DNA of 64,000 bases from Pseudomonas saponiphila (GCF_900105185.1 NZ_FNTJ01000002.1:310001-374000), one strand, 5' to 3'; shown: positions 21,400-32,243, numbered from the stretch's first letter. Made by a program: numbers and translations. Notes: a model not told the origin generated them from the sequence alone.

Positions 21400-21963
21400 A
21401 TGCCACGCTGCTTTTGGTGTTCCGAAGATCCGCTGTACATGGCTTATCACGATCAGGAGTGGGGCGTGCCGCTGCGGGATGGGCAGCGTCTGTTCGAGTT
21501 GTTATTGCTCGAAGGGTTCCAGGCCGGGCTGTCCTGGATCACCGTACTGAAGAAGCGCGAGCGCTATCGCCAGGTGCTGTTCGGCTTCGATGTACAGCGC
21601 GTGGCGCAGATGAGCGACGCCGAGATCGACGACCTGATGCAGGACCCCGGCATCATCCGCAACCGCCTCAAGCTCAATGCCGCTCGGCGCAACGCCCAGG
21701 CCTGGCTGGAGCTGGAAGACCCGGTGGCGTTTCTCTGGTCCTTTGTCGGCGGCGAGCCGAAGATCAATCATTTCCGCGACCGCAGCGAGGTACCGGCGGT
21801 GACTCCGGAGGCCGAAGCCATGAGCCGCGGCCTGCAGAAAGCCGGCTTCACCTTCGTCGGCCCGACCATCTGCTACGCGCTGATGCAGGCCTCGGGCATG
21901 GTCATGGATCACACCCGCGACTGTGATCGCTACGCCATCCTGGCCGATGCGCGGTTAGAATAG
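21400..21963 (+). CDS. tag: DNA-3-methyladenine glycosylase I
   Basis: Tag removes 3-methyladenine from alkylated DNA. The 187-residue protein starts MPRCFWCSEDPLYMAYHDQEWG, with the zinc-binding Cys-His cluster at both ends (C4, and HTRDC near the C-terminus). It has the ELLLLEGFQAGLSWITVLKKR helix-hairpin region. The ATG at 21400 follows TGGAG at about 8 bp. Longer upstream starts overlap glyQ antisense and are rejected. Confidence 0.96.
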   Translation: MPRCFWCSEDPLYMAYHDQEWGVPLRDGQRLFELLLLEGFQAGLSWITVLKKRERYRQVLFGFDVQRVAQMSDAEIDDLMQDPGIIRNRLKLNAARRNAQAWLELEDPVAFLWSFVGGEPKINHFRDRSEVPAVTPEAEAMSRGLQKAGFTFVGPTICYALMQASGMVMDHTRDCDRYAILADARLE

Positions 21964-22005
21964 CCGGCTCGCGACACGCTTCAGGACCAAGATCAGGAGT
22001 CATGT

Positions 22006-22893
22006 GTGGATAAGTTCAAAGGCGCCCTGCTGGTAGGCGCTCTGCGGTTGTTTGCCCTGCTGCCCTGGCGCGCGGTGCAGGCAGTCGGCGCGGCCATCGG
22101 CTGGATCATGTGGAAAACCCCCAATCGCTCCCGCGATGTGGTGCGCATCAACCTGGCCAAGTGTTTTCCACAGATGGACCCCGTCGAGCGCGAGCGCCTG
22201 GTGGGCCAGAGCCTGAAAGACATCGGCAAGTCCCTGACCGAAAGCGCCTGCGCCTGGATCTGGCCGGCCGAGCGCTCCCTCGCCCTGGTACGTGAAGTCG
22301 AGGGCCTGGACGTACTCAAGGACGCCCTGGCCTCGGGCAAGGGCGTGGTCGGCATCACCAGCCACCTGGGCAACTGGGAAGTGCTCAACCACTTCTACTG
22401 CAGCCAGTGCAAACCGATCATTTTCTACCGTCCGCCCAAGCTCAAGGCGGTGGACGAGCTGCTGCGCAAGCAGCGGGTGCAGTTGGGCAACCGCGTGGCG
22501 GCCTCCACCAAGGAAGGCATCCTCAGCGTCATCAAGGAAGTGCGCAAAGGTGGTGCGGTGGGTATTCCCGCCGACCCGGAACCGGCCGAATCCGCCGGGA
22601 TCTTCGTGCCCTTCTTCGCCACTCAGGCCCTGACCAGCAAGTTCGTGCCGAACATGCTGGCCGGCGGCAAGGCGGTGGGGGTGTTCCTCCACGCCCTGCG
22701 CCTGCCCGATGGCTCGGGCTACAAGGTGATCCTCGAAGCGGCCCCGGACGACATGTACAGCACCGACACCGAAACCTCCTGCGCAGCCATGAGCAAGGTG
22801 GTCGAGCGTTATGTCGGGGCGTATCCAAGCCAGTACATGTGGAGCATGAAACGCTTCAAGAAGCGCCCTCCGGGCGAGGCGCGCTGGTACTGA
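22006..22893 (+). CDS. htrB: lipid A lauroyl-type acyltransferase (HtrB/LpxL family)
   Basis: The 295-residue inner-membrane enzyme adds a secondary acyl chain to lipid A. It has an N-terminal hydrophobic segment, the HX4E motif in SHLGNWE, and the GGAVGIPADPEP and VFLHALRLPDGSGY blocks of the family. The start is GTG at 22006 with CAGGAG about 6 bp upstream; the ATG at 22002 is out of frame. Position corresponds to PA0011. A DnaA box (TGTGGATAA) overlaps its first codons. Confidence 0.9.
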   Translation: MDKFKGALLVGALRLFALLPWRAVQAVGAAIGWIMWKTPNRSRDVVRINLAKCFPQMDPVERERLVGQSLKDIGKSLTESACAWIWPAERSLALVREVEGLDVLKDALASGKGVVGITSHLGNWEVLNHFYCSQCKPIIFYRPPKLKAVDELLRKQRVQLGNRVAASTKEGILSVIKEVRKGGAVGIPADPEPAESAGIFVPFFATQALTSKFVPNMLAGGKAVGVFLHALRLPDGSGYKVILEAAPDDMYSTDTETSCAAMSKVVERYVGAYPSQYMWSMKRFKKRPPGEARWY

Positions 22894-22908
22894 CAGCGCT
22901 GGCACGAT

Positions 22909-22942
22909 CTGTGGATAACCTTCTTGCAGGCGTTATCCACAG
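22909..22942. repeat. perfect inverted pair of DnaA boxes
   Basis: CTGTGGATAAC (22909-22919) and GTTATCCACAG (22932-22942) form an 11-bp perfect inverted repeat around a 12-base spacer. Each arm contains a consensus DnaA box. It lies just after htrB and 24 bp before the PilZ gene. It lacks a T-tract, so it is not an ordinary terminator. Confidence 0.85.
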
Positions 22943-22965
22943 CACACAGAACAAGGGCGCAGAAG

Positions 22966-23205
22966 ATGTCCGAGCACCGCAAGTCGTTTCGCATCAAGAT
23001 TTCCCACGAGAGCATCGGCGAATGCCTGGGGCAGACGCGCAACCTGTCTGCCAGTGGCGTCTATGTGCAAAGCCCGGTCCTGGCGCAATTGCCCAAGGGC
23101 GCGGTGGTCTATGGCCAGGTGCAAGGCTTGCCGGCGGCGGCGCCCAGGGTGCGCATGGAAGTGGTCCAGGCGGACGCGGAAGGGATCGCCCTGCGCTATC
23201 TCTGA
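22966..23205 (+). CDS. PilZ-domain protein
   Basis: A 79-residue, single-domain PilZ protein, the fold that binds cyclic-di-GMP. It has the RKSFR (RxxxR) motif near the N-terminus and NLSASGVYV (the D/NxSxxG motif). ATG 22966 is used (MSEHRKSFR). It corresponds in position to PA0012. A c-di-GMP-responsive adaptor role is inferred; partners are unknown. Confidence 0.85.
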   Translation: MSEHRKSFRIKISHESIGECLGQTRNLSASGVYVQSPVLAQLPKGAVVYGQVQGLPAAAPRVRMEVVQADAEGIALRYL

Positions 23206-23213
23206 GCAGGCGC

Positions 23214-23531
23214 TCAGGCCCCGGCTTGGCGCTCGAGCTTCTTGATGAACACGGTCATTTCCTTTTCCGCTTGCTTGTCGCCATGGCCGCGGGCGGCCTC
23301 CAGGCCCTGCTCCCAGGCCTGGCGCGCCCCTTGAAGGTCGCCCTGTCCCTGGCAAGCCTTGCCCAGCAGCTTCCAGGCGGCTGAATACTTGGGATCGAAG
23401 GCCACGCAGCGTTGCAGGTGCTCAACGGCCTTGGCGTACTCGGCCTGATCCAGATAACCCTTGCCCAGACCAAAGCGCAGCAGGGCGTTATCCACACCCT
23501 TGGCGAGCATTTTTTCCAGGGATTCCAGCAT
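23214..23531 (-). CDS. tetratricopeptide-repeat protein
   Basis: The 105-residue protein consists almost only of TPR-type helices (ALLRFGLGKGYLDQAEYAKA, SAAWKLLGKACQGQGDLQGA). The ATG at 23531 has GAGG 8 bp upstream and is preferred over the upstream GTG and TTG codons. It is a probable scaffold protein with no catalytic motif. It is convergent with the PilZ gene, 8 bp apart. Confidence 0.8.
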   Translation of the reverse strand: MLESLEKMLAKGVDNALLRFGLGKGYLDQAEYAKAVEHLQRCVAFDPKYSAAWKLLGKACQGQGDLQGARQAWEQGLEAARGHGDKQAEKEMTVFIKKLERQAGA

Positions 23532-23547
23532 CACCAATACCTCATCT

Positions 23548-23612
23548 GTAGAAGCCGGCTTGCCGGCGAACGCGCGCTCAAGGGCCCTTTCGCCGGCAAG
23601 CCGGCTCCTGCG
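23548..23612. repeat. REP palindrome pair
   Basis: Two inverted copies of GCCGGCTTGCCGGCGAA face each other between the TPR gene and trkA. Each copy is itself a small palindrome, as in fluorescens-type REP/REPIN elements. Confidence 0.88.
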
Positions 23613-23614
23613 CG

Positions 23615-24988
23615 TCAGAAGAAGCTCAGGCCCACGTGGAACAGCTTCTCCACGTCGCGAATGTGCTTTTTATCCACCAGGAACAGGATCACGTGGTCGC
23701 CGGCTTCGATCACCGTATCGTCGTGGGCGATCAGCACTTCCTCATCGCGAATGATCGCGCCGATGGTGGTGCCCGGCGGCAGGCCGATGTTCTCGATGGC
23801 GCGGCCGATCACCTTGCTCGACTTGGCGTCGCCGTGGGCGATGGCCTCGATGGCTTCCGCCGCGCCACGGCGCAGGGAGTGCACGCTGACGATGTCGCCA
23901 CGGCGCACGTGGGCCAGCAGGGTGCCGATGGTGGCCAGTTGCGGGCTGATGGCGATGTCGATGTCGCCGCCCTGGATCAGGTCGACGTAGGCCGGGTTGT
24001 TGATGATGGTCATGACCTTCTTCGCCCCCAGGCGCTTGGCCAGCAGCGAGGACATGATGTTGGCCTCGTCGTCGTTGGTCAGGGCCAGGAAGATGTCAGC
24101 GTCGGCGATGTTCTCTTCCAGCAGCAGGTCGCGGTCCGAGGCGCTGCCCTGCAGCACCACGGTGCTATCCAGGGTGTCGGACAGGTAGCGGCAACGGGCC
24201 GGGTTCATCTCGATGATCTTCACCTGGTAGCGGCTTTCGATGGCCTCGGCCAGGCGTTCGCCGATCTGTCCGCCACCGGCGATGACGATGCGCTTGTAGG
24301 ATTCCTCCAGGCGGCGCATCTCGCTCATCACCGCGCGGATGTGGGCCTTGGCGGCGATGAAGAACACCTCGTCGTCGGCCTCGATCACCGTATCGCCCTT
24401 GGGCATGATTGGCCGGTCGCGCCGGAAGATCGCCGCCACCCGGGTGTCGACGTTGGGCATGTGCTCGCGCAGCTGGCGCAGTTGCTGGCCCACCAGCGGA
24501 CCGCCGTAGTAGGCCTTGACCGCCACCAGTTGCGCCTTGCCTTCGGCGAAGTCGATCACCTGCAGGGCGCCGGGGTGTTCGATCAGGCGCTTGATGTAGT
24601 GGGTCACCACTTGCTCGGGGCTGATCAGCACGTCGACCGGGATTGCGTCGTTGTCGAACAGCCCGGCGCGGGTCAGGTAGGCGGATTCGCGCACCCGGGC
24701 GATCTTGGTCGGCGTGTTGAACAGGGTGTGGGCGACCTGGCAGGCGATCATGTTGGTTTCGTCGCTGTTGGTCACCGCTACCAGCATGTCGGCGTCGTCG
24801 GCTCCGGCTTGGCGCAACACCGTGGGAAAGGAGCCGCGGCCTTGCACGGTGCGGATGTCCAGGCGATCGCCGAGGCCGCGCAGGCGTTCGCCGTCGGTGT
24901 CCACCACGGTGATGTCGTTGGCTTCGCTGGCCAGGTGCTCCGCCAGTGTGCCGCCCACTTGCCCGGCGCCGAGGATGATGATCTTCAT
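23615..24988 (-). CDS. trkA: Trk potassium uptake regulatory protein TrkA
   Basis: TrkA is the peripheral NAD(H)-binding gating subunit of the Trk K+ uptake channel. The 457-residue protein contains two RCK units. The first Rossmann motif is [13 protein letters not shown] at about residue 7 and the second [13 protein letters not shown] at about 238. Each is followed by a TrkA-C domain. It is last in the def-fmt-rsmB-trkA order known in Pseudomonas; rsmB ends 22 bp upstream. Confidence 0.96.
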   Translation of the reverse strand: MKIIILGAGQVGGTLAEHLASEANDITVVDTDGERLRGLGDRLDIRTVQGRGSFPTVLRQAGADDADMLVAVTNSDETNMIACQVAHTLFNTPTKIARVRESAYLTRAGLFDNDAIPVDVLISPEQVVTHYIKRLIEHPGALQVIDFAEGKAQLVAVKAYYGGPLVGQQLRQLREHMPNVDTRVAAIFRRDRPIMPKGDTVIEADDEVFFIAAKAHIRAVMSEMRRLEESYKRIVIAGGGQIGERLAEAIESRYQVKIIEMNPARCRYLSDTLDSTVVLQGSASDRDLLLEENIADADIFLALTNDDEANIMSSLLAKRLGAKKVMTIINNPAYVDLIQGGDIDIAISPQLATIGTLLAHVRRGDIVSVHSLRRGAAEAIEAIAHGDAKSSKVIGRAIENIGLPPGTTIGAIIRDEEVLIAHDDTVIEAGDHVILFLVDKKHIRDVEKLFHVGLSFF

Positions 24989-25010
24989 CCAGTCACTCCC
25001 TTAAAACCGT

Positions 25011-26336
25011 TTAGCCGCGTGCGGCGGCGATCTTGATCAACTTGGCGTAGTAGAAGCCGTCATGGCCGCCCTCTTGCGCCAGCAACTGGCGTCCGTGGGG
25101 CTGCTTGAGACCGGCCGCAGGCTGCCCCAGCTGGCCGCCGATGTCCAATTCACGGGCACCCGGGGTACGGCCGAGGAACGCCTCGATGACTTCGGTGTTC
25201 TCGGTGGGCAGGGTCGAGCAGGTGGCGTAGAGCAGGATGCCGCCCACTTCCAGGGTCTGCCACAGGGCGTCCAGCAGCTCGCCTTGCAGCTGCGCCAGGG
25301 CGGCGATGTCTTCCGGTTGGCGGGTCAGCTTGATGTCCGGGTGGCGACGGATCACCCCGGTGGCCGAGCACGGCGCGTCCAGCAGGATGCGCTGGAACGG
25401 CTGGCCGTCCCACCAGGCCTGGGTGTCGCGGCCGTCGGCGGCAATCAGTTGGGCATCGAGCTTCAGGCGGTCGAGGTTCTCCCGCACCCGCACCAGGCGC
25501 TTGGCTTCCAGATCCACCGCCACCACACCGCTCAGGGCCGGTTGCACTTCGAGGATATGGCAGGTCTTGCCCCCCGGCGCGCAGCAGGCGTCCAGCACCC
25601 GTTGTCCCGGCGCCAGCTCCAGCAGCTCGGCGGCCAGTTGCGCGGCTTCGTCCTGCACGCTGATCCAGCCTTCGGCAAAGCCCGGCAGGCTGCGTACATC
25701 GCCAGCTTCGTCGAGGACGATACCGTCCTGGCTGTAGATGCAGGCCTTGGCCGCCACTCCCGCTTCGCTCAGCAGCTTCAGGTAGGCGTCTCGCGAATGG
25801 TGCCGGCGATTGACCCGCAGGATCATCGGCGGGTGGGCGTTGTTGGCGGCGCAGATGGCTTCCCAGTGCTCGGGCCAGAAGGCCTTGAGGGATTTTTGCA
25901 GCCAGCGCGGGTGGGCGGTACGCACCACCGGGTCGTGTTCCAGCTCGGCCAGCAGCTCCGCGCTTTCACGCTGGGCGCGGCGCAGCACGGCGTTGAGCAG
26001 GGCCTTGGCCCAGGGCTTTTTCAGCTTGTCGGCGCAACCCACGGTTTCGCCGATGGCGGCGTGGGCCGGCACTCGGGTGTAGAGCAGTTGATAGAGCCCC
26101 ACCAGCAGCAGCGCCTCGACATCGGCATCGGCGGCCTTGAATGGCTTCTGCAGCAGCTTGGCCGCCAGCGCCGACAGCCGTGGCTGCCAGCGCGCGGTGC
26201 CGAAGGCCAGGTCCTGGGTGAAGCCGCGATCCCGGGCCTCGACCTTGTCCAGCTGGATCGGCAGCGAGCTGTTGAGCGAGGCCTTGCCGTTGAGTACCGC
26301 GGTCAGGGCCTTGGCGGCGGCCAGGCGCGGGTTCAT
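25011..26336 (-). CDS. rsmB: 16S rRNA (cytosine-967-C5)-methyltransferase
   Basis: RsmB methylates C967 of 16S rRNA using SAM. The 441-residue protein has an N-terminal NusB-like RNA-binding domain and a Rossmann methyltransferase with [15 protein letters not shown], the [17 protein letters not shown] motif and [11 protein letters not shown] (two conserved Cys). The start [11 protein letters not shown] at 26336 overlaps the fmt stop by 4 bp (ATGA); longer upstream starts run antisense-like through fmt and are rejected. Confidence 0.96.
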   Translation of the reverse strand: MNPRLAAAKALTAVLNGKASLNSSLPIQLDKVEARDRGFTQDLAFGTARWQPRLSALAAKLLQKPFKAADADVEALLLVGLYQLLYTRVPAHAAIGETVGCADKLKKPWAKALLNAVLRRAQRESAELLAELEHDPVVRTAHPRWLQKSLKAFWPEHWEAICAANNAHPPMILRVNRRHHSRDAYLKLLSEAGVAAKACIYSQDGIVLDEAGDVRSLPGFAEGWISVQDEAAQLAAELLELAPGQRVLDACCAPGGKTCHILEVQPALSGVVAVDLEAKRLVRVRENLDRLKLDAQLIAADGRDTQAWWDGQPFQRILLDAPCSATGVIRRHPDIKLTRQPEDIAALAQLQGELLDALWQTLEVGGILLYATCSTLPTENTEVIEAFLGRTPGARELDIGGQLGQPAAGLKQPHGRQLLAQEGGHDGFYYAKLIKIAAARG

Positions 26337-27283
26337 TGGCCGTCCGCCGCTTGGCCGAGGACGGTGCCGAGGGCGAACTTCTCGCGGCGGCTGTTGAACA
26401 GGTCGCTGAAGTTCAGCGCCTTGCCGCCGGGCAGTTGCAGGCGGGTCAGGCACAGCGCCTGTTCACCGCAGGCGACCAGCAGGCCGTCCTTGCTGGCGCC
26501 GAGAATCTCGCCCGGGGCGCCACGGCCGTCGGCCAGGGTCGCGGCCAGGACTTTCAGGGCTTCGCCATTCAAGGTGCTGTGACAGATCGGCCAGGGATTG
26601 AAGGCGCGGATCAGGCGTTCCAGTTCCACGGCGGGGCGGTTCCAGTCGATGCGTGCCTCGTCCTTGTTCAGCTTGTGGGCGTAGGTGGCCAGGCTGTCGT
26701 CCTGGACTTCGCCTTGCAGGGTGCCGGCGGCCAGGCCTTCGATGGCTTGCAGCACGGCCGGCGGACCCAGCTCGGCCAGGCGGTCGTGCAGGCTGCCGCC
26801 GGTGTCTTGGGCGCTGATCGGGGTGCTGACCTTGAGCAGCATCGGCCCGGTGTCCAGGCCGGCTTCCATGCGCATCACGGTCACACCACTGCTTGCATCA
26901 CCGGCTTCTACGGCGCGCTGGATCGGCGCGGCACCGCGCCAGCGCGGCAGCAGGGAGGCGTGGCTGTTGATGCAGCCCAGGCGCGGAATATCCAGTACCA
27001 CCTGAGGCAGGATCAGGCCGTAGGCCACCACCACCATCAGGTCCGGCTTGAGCGCCGCCAGTTCGGCCTGGGCCTCGGCGTTGCGCAGGGTCGGCGGTTG
27101 CAGCACCGGGATCTGGTGTTCCAGGGCCAACTGCTTGACCGGGCTGGGCATCAGCTTCTGTCCACGTCCGGCCGGGCGGTCCGGCTGGGTGTAGACCGCG
27201 ACGATCTGATGAGGGCTGTCGAGCAGGGCCTTGAGGTGTTCAGCGGCGAATTCGGGGGTGCCGGCAAAGACGATGCGCATCAT
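26333..27283 (-). CDS. fmt: methionyl-tRNA formyltransferase
   Basis: Fmt formylates initiator Met-tRNA with 10-formyl-THF. The 316-residue protein starts [17 protein letters not shown] and has the [20 protein letters not shown] active-site motif, including the N-x-H pair, and a C-terminal OB-like domain. It is coupled to rsmB by the ATGA overlap; def lies upstream across a REP pair. Confidence 0.97.
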   Translation of the reverse strand: MMRIVFAGTPEFAAEHLKALLDSPHQIVAVYTQPDRPAGRGQKLMPSPVKQLALEHQIPVLQPPTLRNAEAQAELAALKPDLMVVVAYGLILPQVVLDIPRLGCINSHASLLPRWRGAAPIQRAVEAGDASSGVTVMRMEAGLDTGPMLLKVSTPISAQDTGGSLHDRLAELGPPAVLQAIEGLAAGTLQGEVQDDSLATYAHKLNKDEARIDWNRPAVELERLIRAFNPWPICHSTLNGEALKVLAATLADGRGAPGEILGASKDGLLVACGEQALCLTRLQLPGGKALNFSDLFNSRREKFALGTVLGQAADGQ

Positions 27284-27317
27284 GGGTACTCGCTTAGAAA
27301 GGGGACGCAGGTAAAAC

Positions 27318-27381
27318 GATCGCGGGCAAGCCCGCTCCTACACAATTTCGCCATTGTAGGAGCGGGCTTGCCCGCGATGCA
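27318..27381. repeat. REP-like palindrome pair, second class
   Basis: CGCGGGCAAGCCCGCTCCTACA and its complement TGTAGGAGCGGGCTTGCCCGCG are separated by about 13 bases between def and fmt. The core GCGGGCTTGCCCGCGA differs from the GCCGGCTTGCCGGCGAA core seen elsewhere in the window. Confidence 0.88.
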
Positions 27382-27396
27382 CCACTGGATAAGGAA

Positions 27397-27903
27397 TCAA
27401 GCCTGCTGGCGATGCTGCTTTTCCAGCTTCTTCTTGATCCGGTCACGCTTGAGCGTGGACAGGTAATCGACGAACAGCTTGCCGTTGAGGTGGTCGCATT
27501 CGTGCTGGATGCACACCGCCAGCAAGCCTTCGGCGATCAGTTCATAGGGCTGGCCGTCGCGGTCCAGGGCCTTGATCTTGACCCGCTGCGGGCGGTCGAC
27601 GTTTTCATAGAAACCCGGCACCGACAGGCAGCCTTCCTGGTACTGGTCCATCTCGTCGGTCAGGGCTTCGAATTCGGGGTTGATGAACACCCGGGGCTCG
27701 CTGCGGTCTTCGGACAGGTCCATGACCACCACGCGTTTGTGCACGTTGACCTGGGTCGCCGCCAGGCCGATGCCTGGGGCCTCATACATTGTTTCAAACA
27801 TGTCGTCGACCAACTGACGCACTTCGTCGTCCACTACGGCCACTGGCTTGGCGATAGTGCGCAGGCGCGGATCAGGGAATTCGAGGATGTTTAAAATGGC
27901 CAT
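27397..27903 (-). CDS. def: peptide deformylase
   Basis: Def removes the N-formyl group from new proteins using a metal ion. The 168-residue enzyme has all three motifs: [16 protein letters not shown] and HECDHLNG. The start [15 protein letters not shown] at 27903 is chosen because it is the usual N-terminus; the longer upstream frame is not protein-like. Confidence 0.97.
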   Translation of the reverse strand: MAILNILEFPDPRLRTIAKPVAVVDDEVRQLVDDMFETMYEAPGIGLAATQVNVHKRVVVMDLSEDRSEPRVFINPEFEALTDEMDQYQEGCLSVPGFYENVDRPQRVKIKALDRDGQPYELIAEGLLAVCIQHECDHLNGKLFVDYLSTLKRDRIKKKLEKQHRQQA

Positions 27904-28056
27904 AAGCGTAATTGCTACACGTGTGAAGTAAGGGCGGAGTCGGCGTCTGCGCAGGTGCTGGACCTGGGCCGCCGATGCAAAACGTGCTCTGGGAGCGAGC
28001 GAGCCGCGCAGGCTCTGGCGTTTTACGCGAGTGCACATAATAAAGGGATTCAGCCC

Positions 28057-28209
28057 CTGAGGAAATCACTGTTCGCCCTGCTGCTATTGGGCTGGGCTGC
28101 CACCGATCGGACCTGCCAGCGGCTGCATCAGGTCCGATTGACGCGCTTGCGGTTGGCTGCACGGGGCGTCGGGCAGAGCTTGGCCGACGTTGGCAGGGTG
28201 TCTCCCTGA
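28057..28209 (+). pseudogene. remnant of tsaP-like LysM gene (signal peptide only)
   Basis: A short frame reads (CTG)[15 protein letters not shown]..., resembling an exported-protein signal peptide. In Pseudomonas the place between def and dprA is normally held by a LysM-domain gene of about 1 kb (PA0020/tsaP), and the N-terminus here is like the start of such a protein. The expected ATG is CTG, and after about 15 residues the frame becomes random and stops at 28209. The remaining gap to dprA is under 100 bp, so most of the gene seems deleted. This is an inference from position and a short match. Confidence 0.4.
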
Positions 28210-28302
28210 GGCAGCGGGAAACCTTTCCTCAACAAGTTACCAACAGACTTATCCACAGCTTGTTCCGGCCCTCGCCGGACCGATGACGATCAAGGATGAT
28301 CC

Positions 28303-29409
28303 ATGTCGCACTCGATTAGTGCCGCCATTTCCCCCGCGGAACTGGAAGCCCGTTTACGTTTGCATGCTCTGCCCGCCTTGGGTGCCATGCGCTTTGGGCG
28401 TTTGCTCCAGGCCTTCGGTTCAGCCTCCAAGGCCCTCAGTGCCCCGGCCCGTGCCTGGCACTCGCTGGGGCTGCCGACGGCCTGCACCGATGCCCGACGC
28501 AGCGTCGAAGTCCGGGATAGCGCCCGCCGCGCGCTGGCCTGGATAGACAACCAGGCCCAGCATTTGCTGATGTCTGACCAGCCCGACTATCCGCCTCTGC
28601 TGGCGCAACTGGAGGATGCGCCACCGCTGTTGTTCGTGGCCGGCGATCCGTCGATTCTTCAACGGCCGCAGTTGGCGCTGGTGGGCAGCCGTCGGGCTTC
28701 GCGTCCGGGACTGGACACTGCCGCAGCGTTTTCCCGGAGCCTGGCCGCCGCCGGATTCGTGATCACCAGCGGCTTGGCCCTGGGCATCGATGGCGCTGCG
28801 CACCAGGCGGCCTTGGACGTTGCTGGGCATACCGTGGGGGTGCTGGGCACGGGCCTGGAAAATTGTTATCCACAGCGGCATCGAGCTCTGGCCAGGGCGA
28901 TGATCGACCAGGGCAGCGCGGTGATTTCCGAGTTCCCCCTGGACACCGGCCCGCGTCCGGAGCACTTCCCCCGACGCAACCGGATCATCAGTGGCTTGTC
29001 CCTGGGGGTGCTGGTGGTGGAAGCCAGTGTTGCCAGCGGTTCGCTGATCACCGCCCGCCTGGCGGCCGAGCAAGGCCGCGAGGTGTATGCGATCCCAGGT
29101 TCTATTCATCACCCCGGTGCCCGGGGTTGTCACCAACTGATCCGTGAGGGCGCGGTGCTGGTGGAAAGCGTGCAGCACATCCTGGAAACCCTGCGAGGCT
29201 GGCAACACCTGCCACCGCCCGCTGCGGCGCCGCTGGAGGCCAGTGAACATCCGCTGCTGGCCCTGCTTCAGGCGGCTCCCCACAGCAGCGAGGCCCTGGC
29301 GCTTGCCAGCGGCTGGTCCCTGCCACGGGTGCTGGCGGCACTGACCGAGCTGGAAATCGAGGCTCGGGCCGTCAACGAAAACGGCCGCTGGTTTGCGCGT
29401 CTGAGCTAG
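28303..29409 (+). CDS. dprA: DNA-processing protein DprA
   Basis: DprA binds incoming single-stranded DNA and loads RecA in natural transformation. The 368-residue protein has a Rossmann-like core (PQLALVGSRRASRPGLDTAA, GLALGIDGAAHQAAL, PGTG-like GVLGTGLENCYPQ, PRRNRIISGLS) and a C-terminal winged-helix-like domain. It starts at ATG 28303 and has a perfect DnaA box 46 bp upstream (28249) and another inside the gene (28866). Whether this strain is competent is unknown. Confidence 0.95.
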   Translation: MSHSISAAISPAELEARLRLHALPALGAMRFGRLLQAFGSASKALSAPARAWHSLGLPTACTDARRSVEVRDSARRALAWIDNQAQHLLMSDQPDYPPLLAQLEDAPPLLFVAGDPSILQRPQLALVGSRRASRPGLDTAAAFSRSLAAAGFVITSGLALGIDGAAHQAALDVAGHTVGVLGTGLENCYPQRHRALARAMIDQGSAVISEFPLDTGPRPEHFPRRNRIISGLSLGVLVVEASVASGSLITARLAAEQGREVYAIPGSIHHPGARGCHQLIREGAVLVESVQHILETLRGWQHLPPPAAAPLEASEHPLLALLQAAPHSSEALALASGWSLPRVLAALTELEIEARAVNENGRWFARLS

Positions 29410-29463
29410 GTTTTATAGGCAGGATCGGTAAACTGCGCACAGCTTTTATCTGGAGATTCGGCA

Positions 29464-30021
29464 ATGGTCAGCAGTTGGCGTGTGCAACAAGCCGCACGAG
29501 AGATTCGCGCAGGGGCGGTGATTGCCTACCCAACCGAAGCGGTCTGGGGCCTGGGGTGCGATCCGTGGAACGAAGAGGCGGTGGATCGCCTGCTGGCGAT
29601 CAAGTCACGCTCGGTGGACAAGGGCCTGATTCTGATCGCCGACAACATCCACCAGTTCGACTTTCTCTTCGAGGATTTCCCCGACACTTGGATCGAGCGC
29701 ATGTCCAGCACCTGGCCGGGTCCCAACACCTGGCTGGTGCCCCATCAGAACCTGCTGCCGGAGTGGGTCACCGGGGTGCATGACACGGTGGCGTTGCGGG
29801 TTAGCGACCATCCGCTGGTGCGCGAACTGTGTGCGTTGGTGGGGCCGCTGATTTCCACCTCGGCCAATCCCCAGGGGCGGCCGGCGGCGCGCACGCGGTT
29901 GCGCATCGAGCAGTACTTCCGCGGGCAACTGGACCTGGTGCTCACCGGCAGCCTGGGCGGGCGCAAGAACCCGAGCCTGATCCGCGATCTGGCCACCGGC
30001 AGGGTGGTGCGGCCTTCCTGA
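29464..30021 (+). CDS. tsaC: threonylcarbamoyl-AMP synthase TsaC
   Basis: TsaC makes the threonylcarbamoyl-AMP used for the t6A37 tRNA modification. The 185-residue YrdC-type protein has [42 protein letters not shown] and [14 protein letters not shown], all characteristic. The GAGATTCGGCA ribosome-binding region precedes ATG 29464. Confidence 0.96.
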   Translation: MVSSWRVQQAAREIRAGAVIAYPTEAVWGLGCDPWNEEAVDRLLAIKSRSVDKGLILIADNIHQFDFLFEDFPDTWIERMSSTWPGPNTWLVPHQNLLPEWVTGVHDTVALRVSDHPLVRELCALVGPLISTSANPQGRPAARTRLRIEQYFRGQLDLVLTGSLGGRKNPSLIRDLATGRVVRPS

Positions 30022-30024
30022 TGC

Positions 30025-30085
30025 GCTGCGCCGGCCAGCCGGCTCCTACGATGATCTGTAGGAGCCGGCTGGCCGGCGAAGGCGC
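30025..30085. repeat. REP palindrome pair
   Basis: CGCCGGCCAGCCGGCTCCTAC and GTAGGAGCCGGCTGGCCGGCG face each other across 11 bases, between the convergent tsaC and qor genes. The core has GCTGGCC rather than GCTTGCC. Confidence 0.87.
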
Positions 30086-31063
30086 TCAAGGCAACAGCAC
30101 GGTCGAGCCAGTGGTGCGCCGCGCCGACAGCTCGATATGGGCCTTGGCGGCATCCGCCAGGGCGAAGCGCTGGCCGATCTCGATCTTCAACTTGCCGCTG
30201 GCGATCATGCCGAACAGATCGTCGGCCATGCGCTGCAGGTTTTCGGCATTGTTGGCGTAGCTGGCCAGGGTTGGGCGGGTGACATACAGCGAGCCCTTGG
30301 CCGAGAGAATCCCCAGGTTCACCCCGTCCACCGCGCCCGAGGCGTTGCCGAAGCTGACCATCAGCCCGCGGGGTGCCAGGCAATCCAGGGAGGTCAGCCA
30401 GGTGTCCTTGCCCACGCCGTCGTAGACCACCGGGCACTTCTTGCCATCGGTCAGTTCCAGCACTCGCTGGGCCACGTCTTCATGGCTGTAGTCGATGGTT
30501 TCCCAGGCGCCCAGGGCCTTGGCGATGGCGGCCTTTTCCGGCGAGCTGACGGTGCCGATCAGTTTCACCCCCAGGGCCTTGGCCCACTGGCAGGCCAGGG
30601 AGCCGACGCCGCCGGCGGCCGCGTGAAACAGTACGGTTTCGCCACCCTTGAGTTCGTAGGTCTGGCGCAGCAGGTACTGCACGGTCAGGCCCTTGAGCAT
30701 CACCCCGGCCGCCTGTTCGAAGCTGATGGCGTCCGGCAGGTGCACCAGGTTGGCTTCGGGCAGCACGTGCACATCGCTGTAGGCGCCCAGCGGGCCGCTG
30801 CCATAGGCCACCCGATCGCCGACCTTGAAGCGGGTCACCGCGCTGCCCACGGCTTCCACGACCCCGGCCCCCTCGGCGCCCAGGCCCGACGGCAGCGACG
30901 GCGGTGCGTACAGGCCGCTGCGGAAATAGGTATCGATGAAGTTCAGGCCGATGGCCTGGTTGCTGACGCGAACCTGCTGCGGACCCGGTTCGGCGGGCTG
31001 GTAATCCACATACTCGAGCACTTCGGGGCCGCCATGGGCGCGAAACTGTATACGTTTGGCCAT
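30086..31063 (-). CDS. qor: NADPH:quinone oxidoreductase (zinc-type MDR family)
   Basis: The 325-residue enzyme belongs to the zeta-crystallin-like quinone reductases, which reduce quinones with NADPH and lack the catalytic zinc. Visible motifs are IGLNFIDTYFRSGLY, LGAEGAGVVEAVG and the AAAGGVGSLACQWAKALG NADP-binding Rossmann motif. The ATG at 31063 (MAKRIQF) is preferred to 31069. Position matches PA0023, divergent from hemF. Confidence 0.93.
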   Translation of the reverse strand: MAKRIQFRAHGGPEVLEYVDYQPAEPGPQQVRVSNQAIGLNFIDTYFRSGLYAPPSLPSGLGAEGAGVVEAVGSAVTRFKVGDRVAYGSGPLGAYSDVHVLPEANLVHLPDAISFEQAAGVMLKGLTVQYLLRQTYELKGGETVLFHAAAGGVGSLACQWAKALGVKLIGTVSSPEKAAIAKALGAWETIDYSHEDVAQRVLELTDGKKCPVVYDGVGKDTWLTSLDCLAPRGLMVSFGNASGAVDGVNLGILSAKGSLYVTRPTLASYANNAENLQRMADDLFGMIASGKLKIEIGQRFALADAAKAHIELSARRTTGSTVLLP

Positions 31064-31119
31064 CTGCACTCACTCCTTGGTCGTCGCGTGAAAGGGCTCT
31101 ATCGGACTCCTCTGCTTGA

Positions 31120-32148
<1,029 letters not shown>

Positions 32149-32161
32149 CCCACCCCCACCG

Positions 32162-32216
32162 TGTAGGAGCCGGCTTGCCGGCGAAACGGCCTTCAAGGCG
32201 GACGCGGCTCCTACCC
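32162..32216. repeat. REP palindrome pair, one arm shortened
   Basis: GTAGGAGCCGGCTTGCCGGCGAAAC is followed about 20 bases later by an inverted, shortened arm GCGGCTCCTAC. It lies between hemF and aroE. Confidence 0.82.
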
Positions 32217-32243
32217 GTGTGTGTTGAGCAAATGGGATGAGAG

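Noticed and set aside
22909..22942. Reading the DnaA-box hairpin as a terminator for htrB
   Set aside because: There is no T-run, and both arms are exact DnaA boxes.
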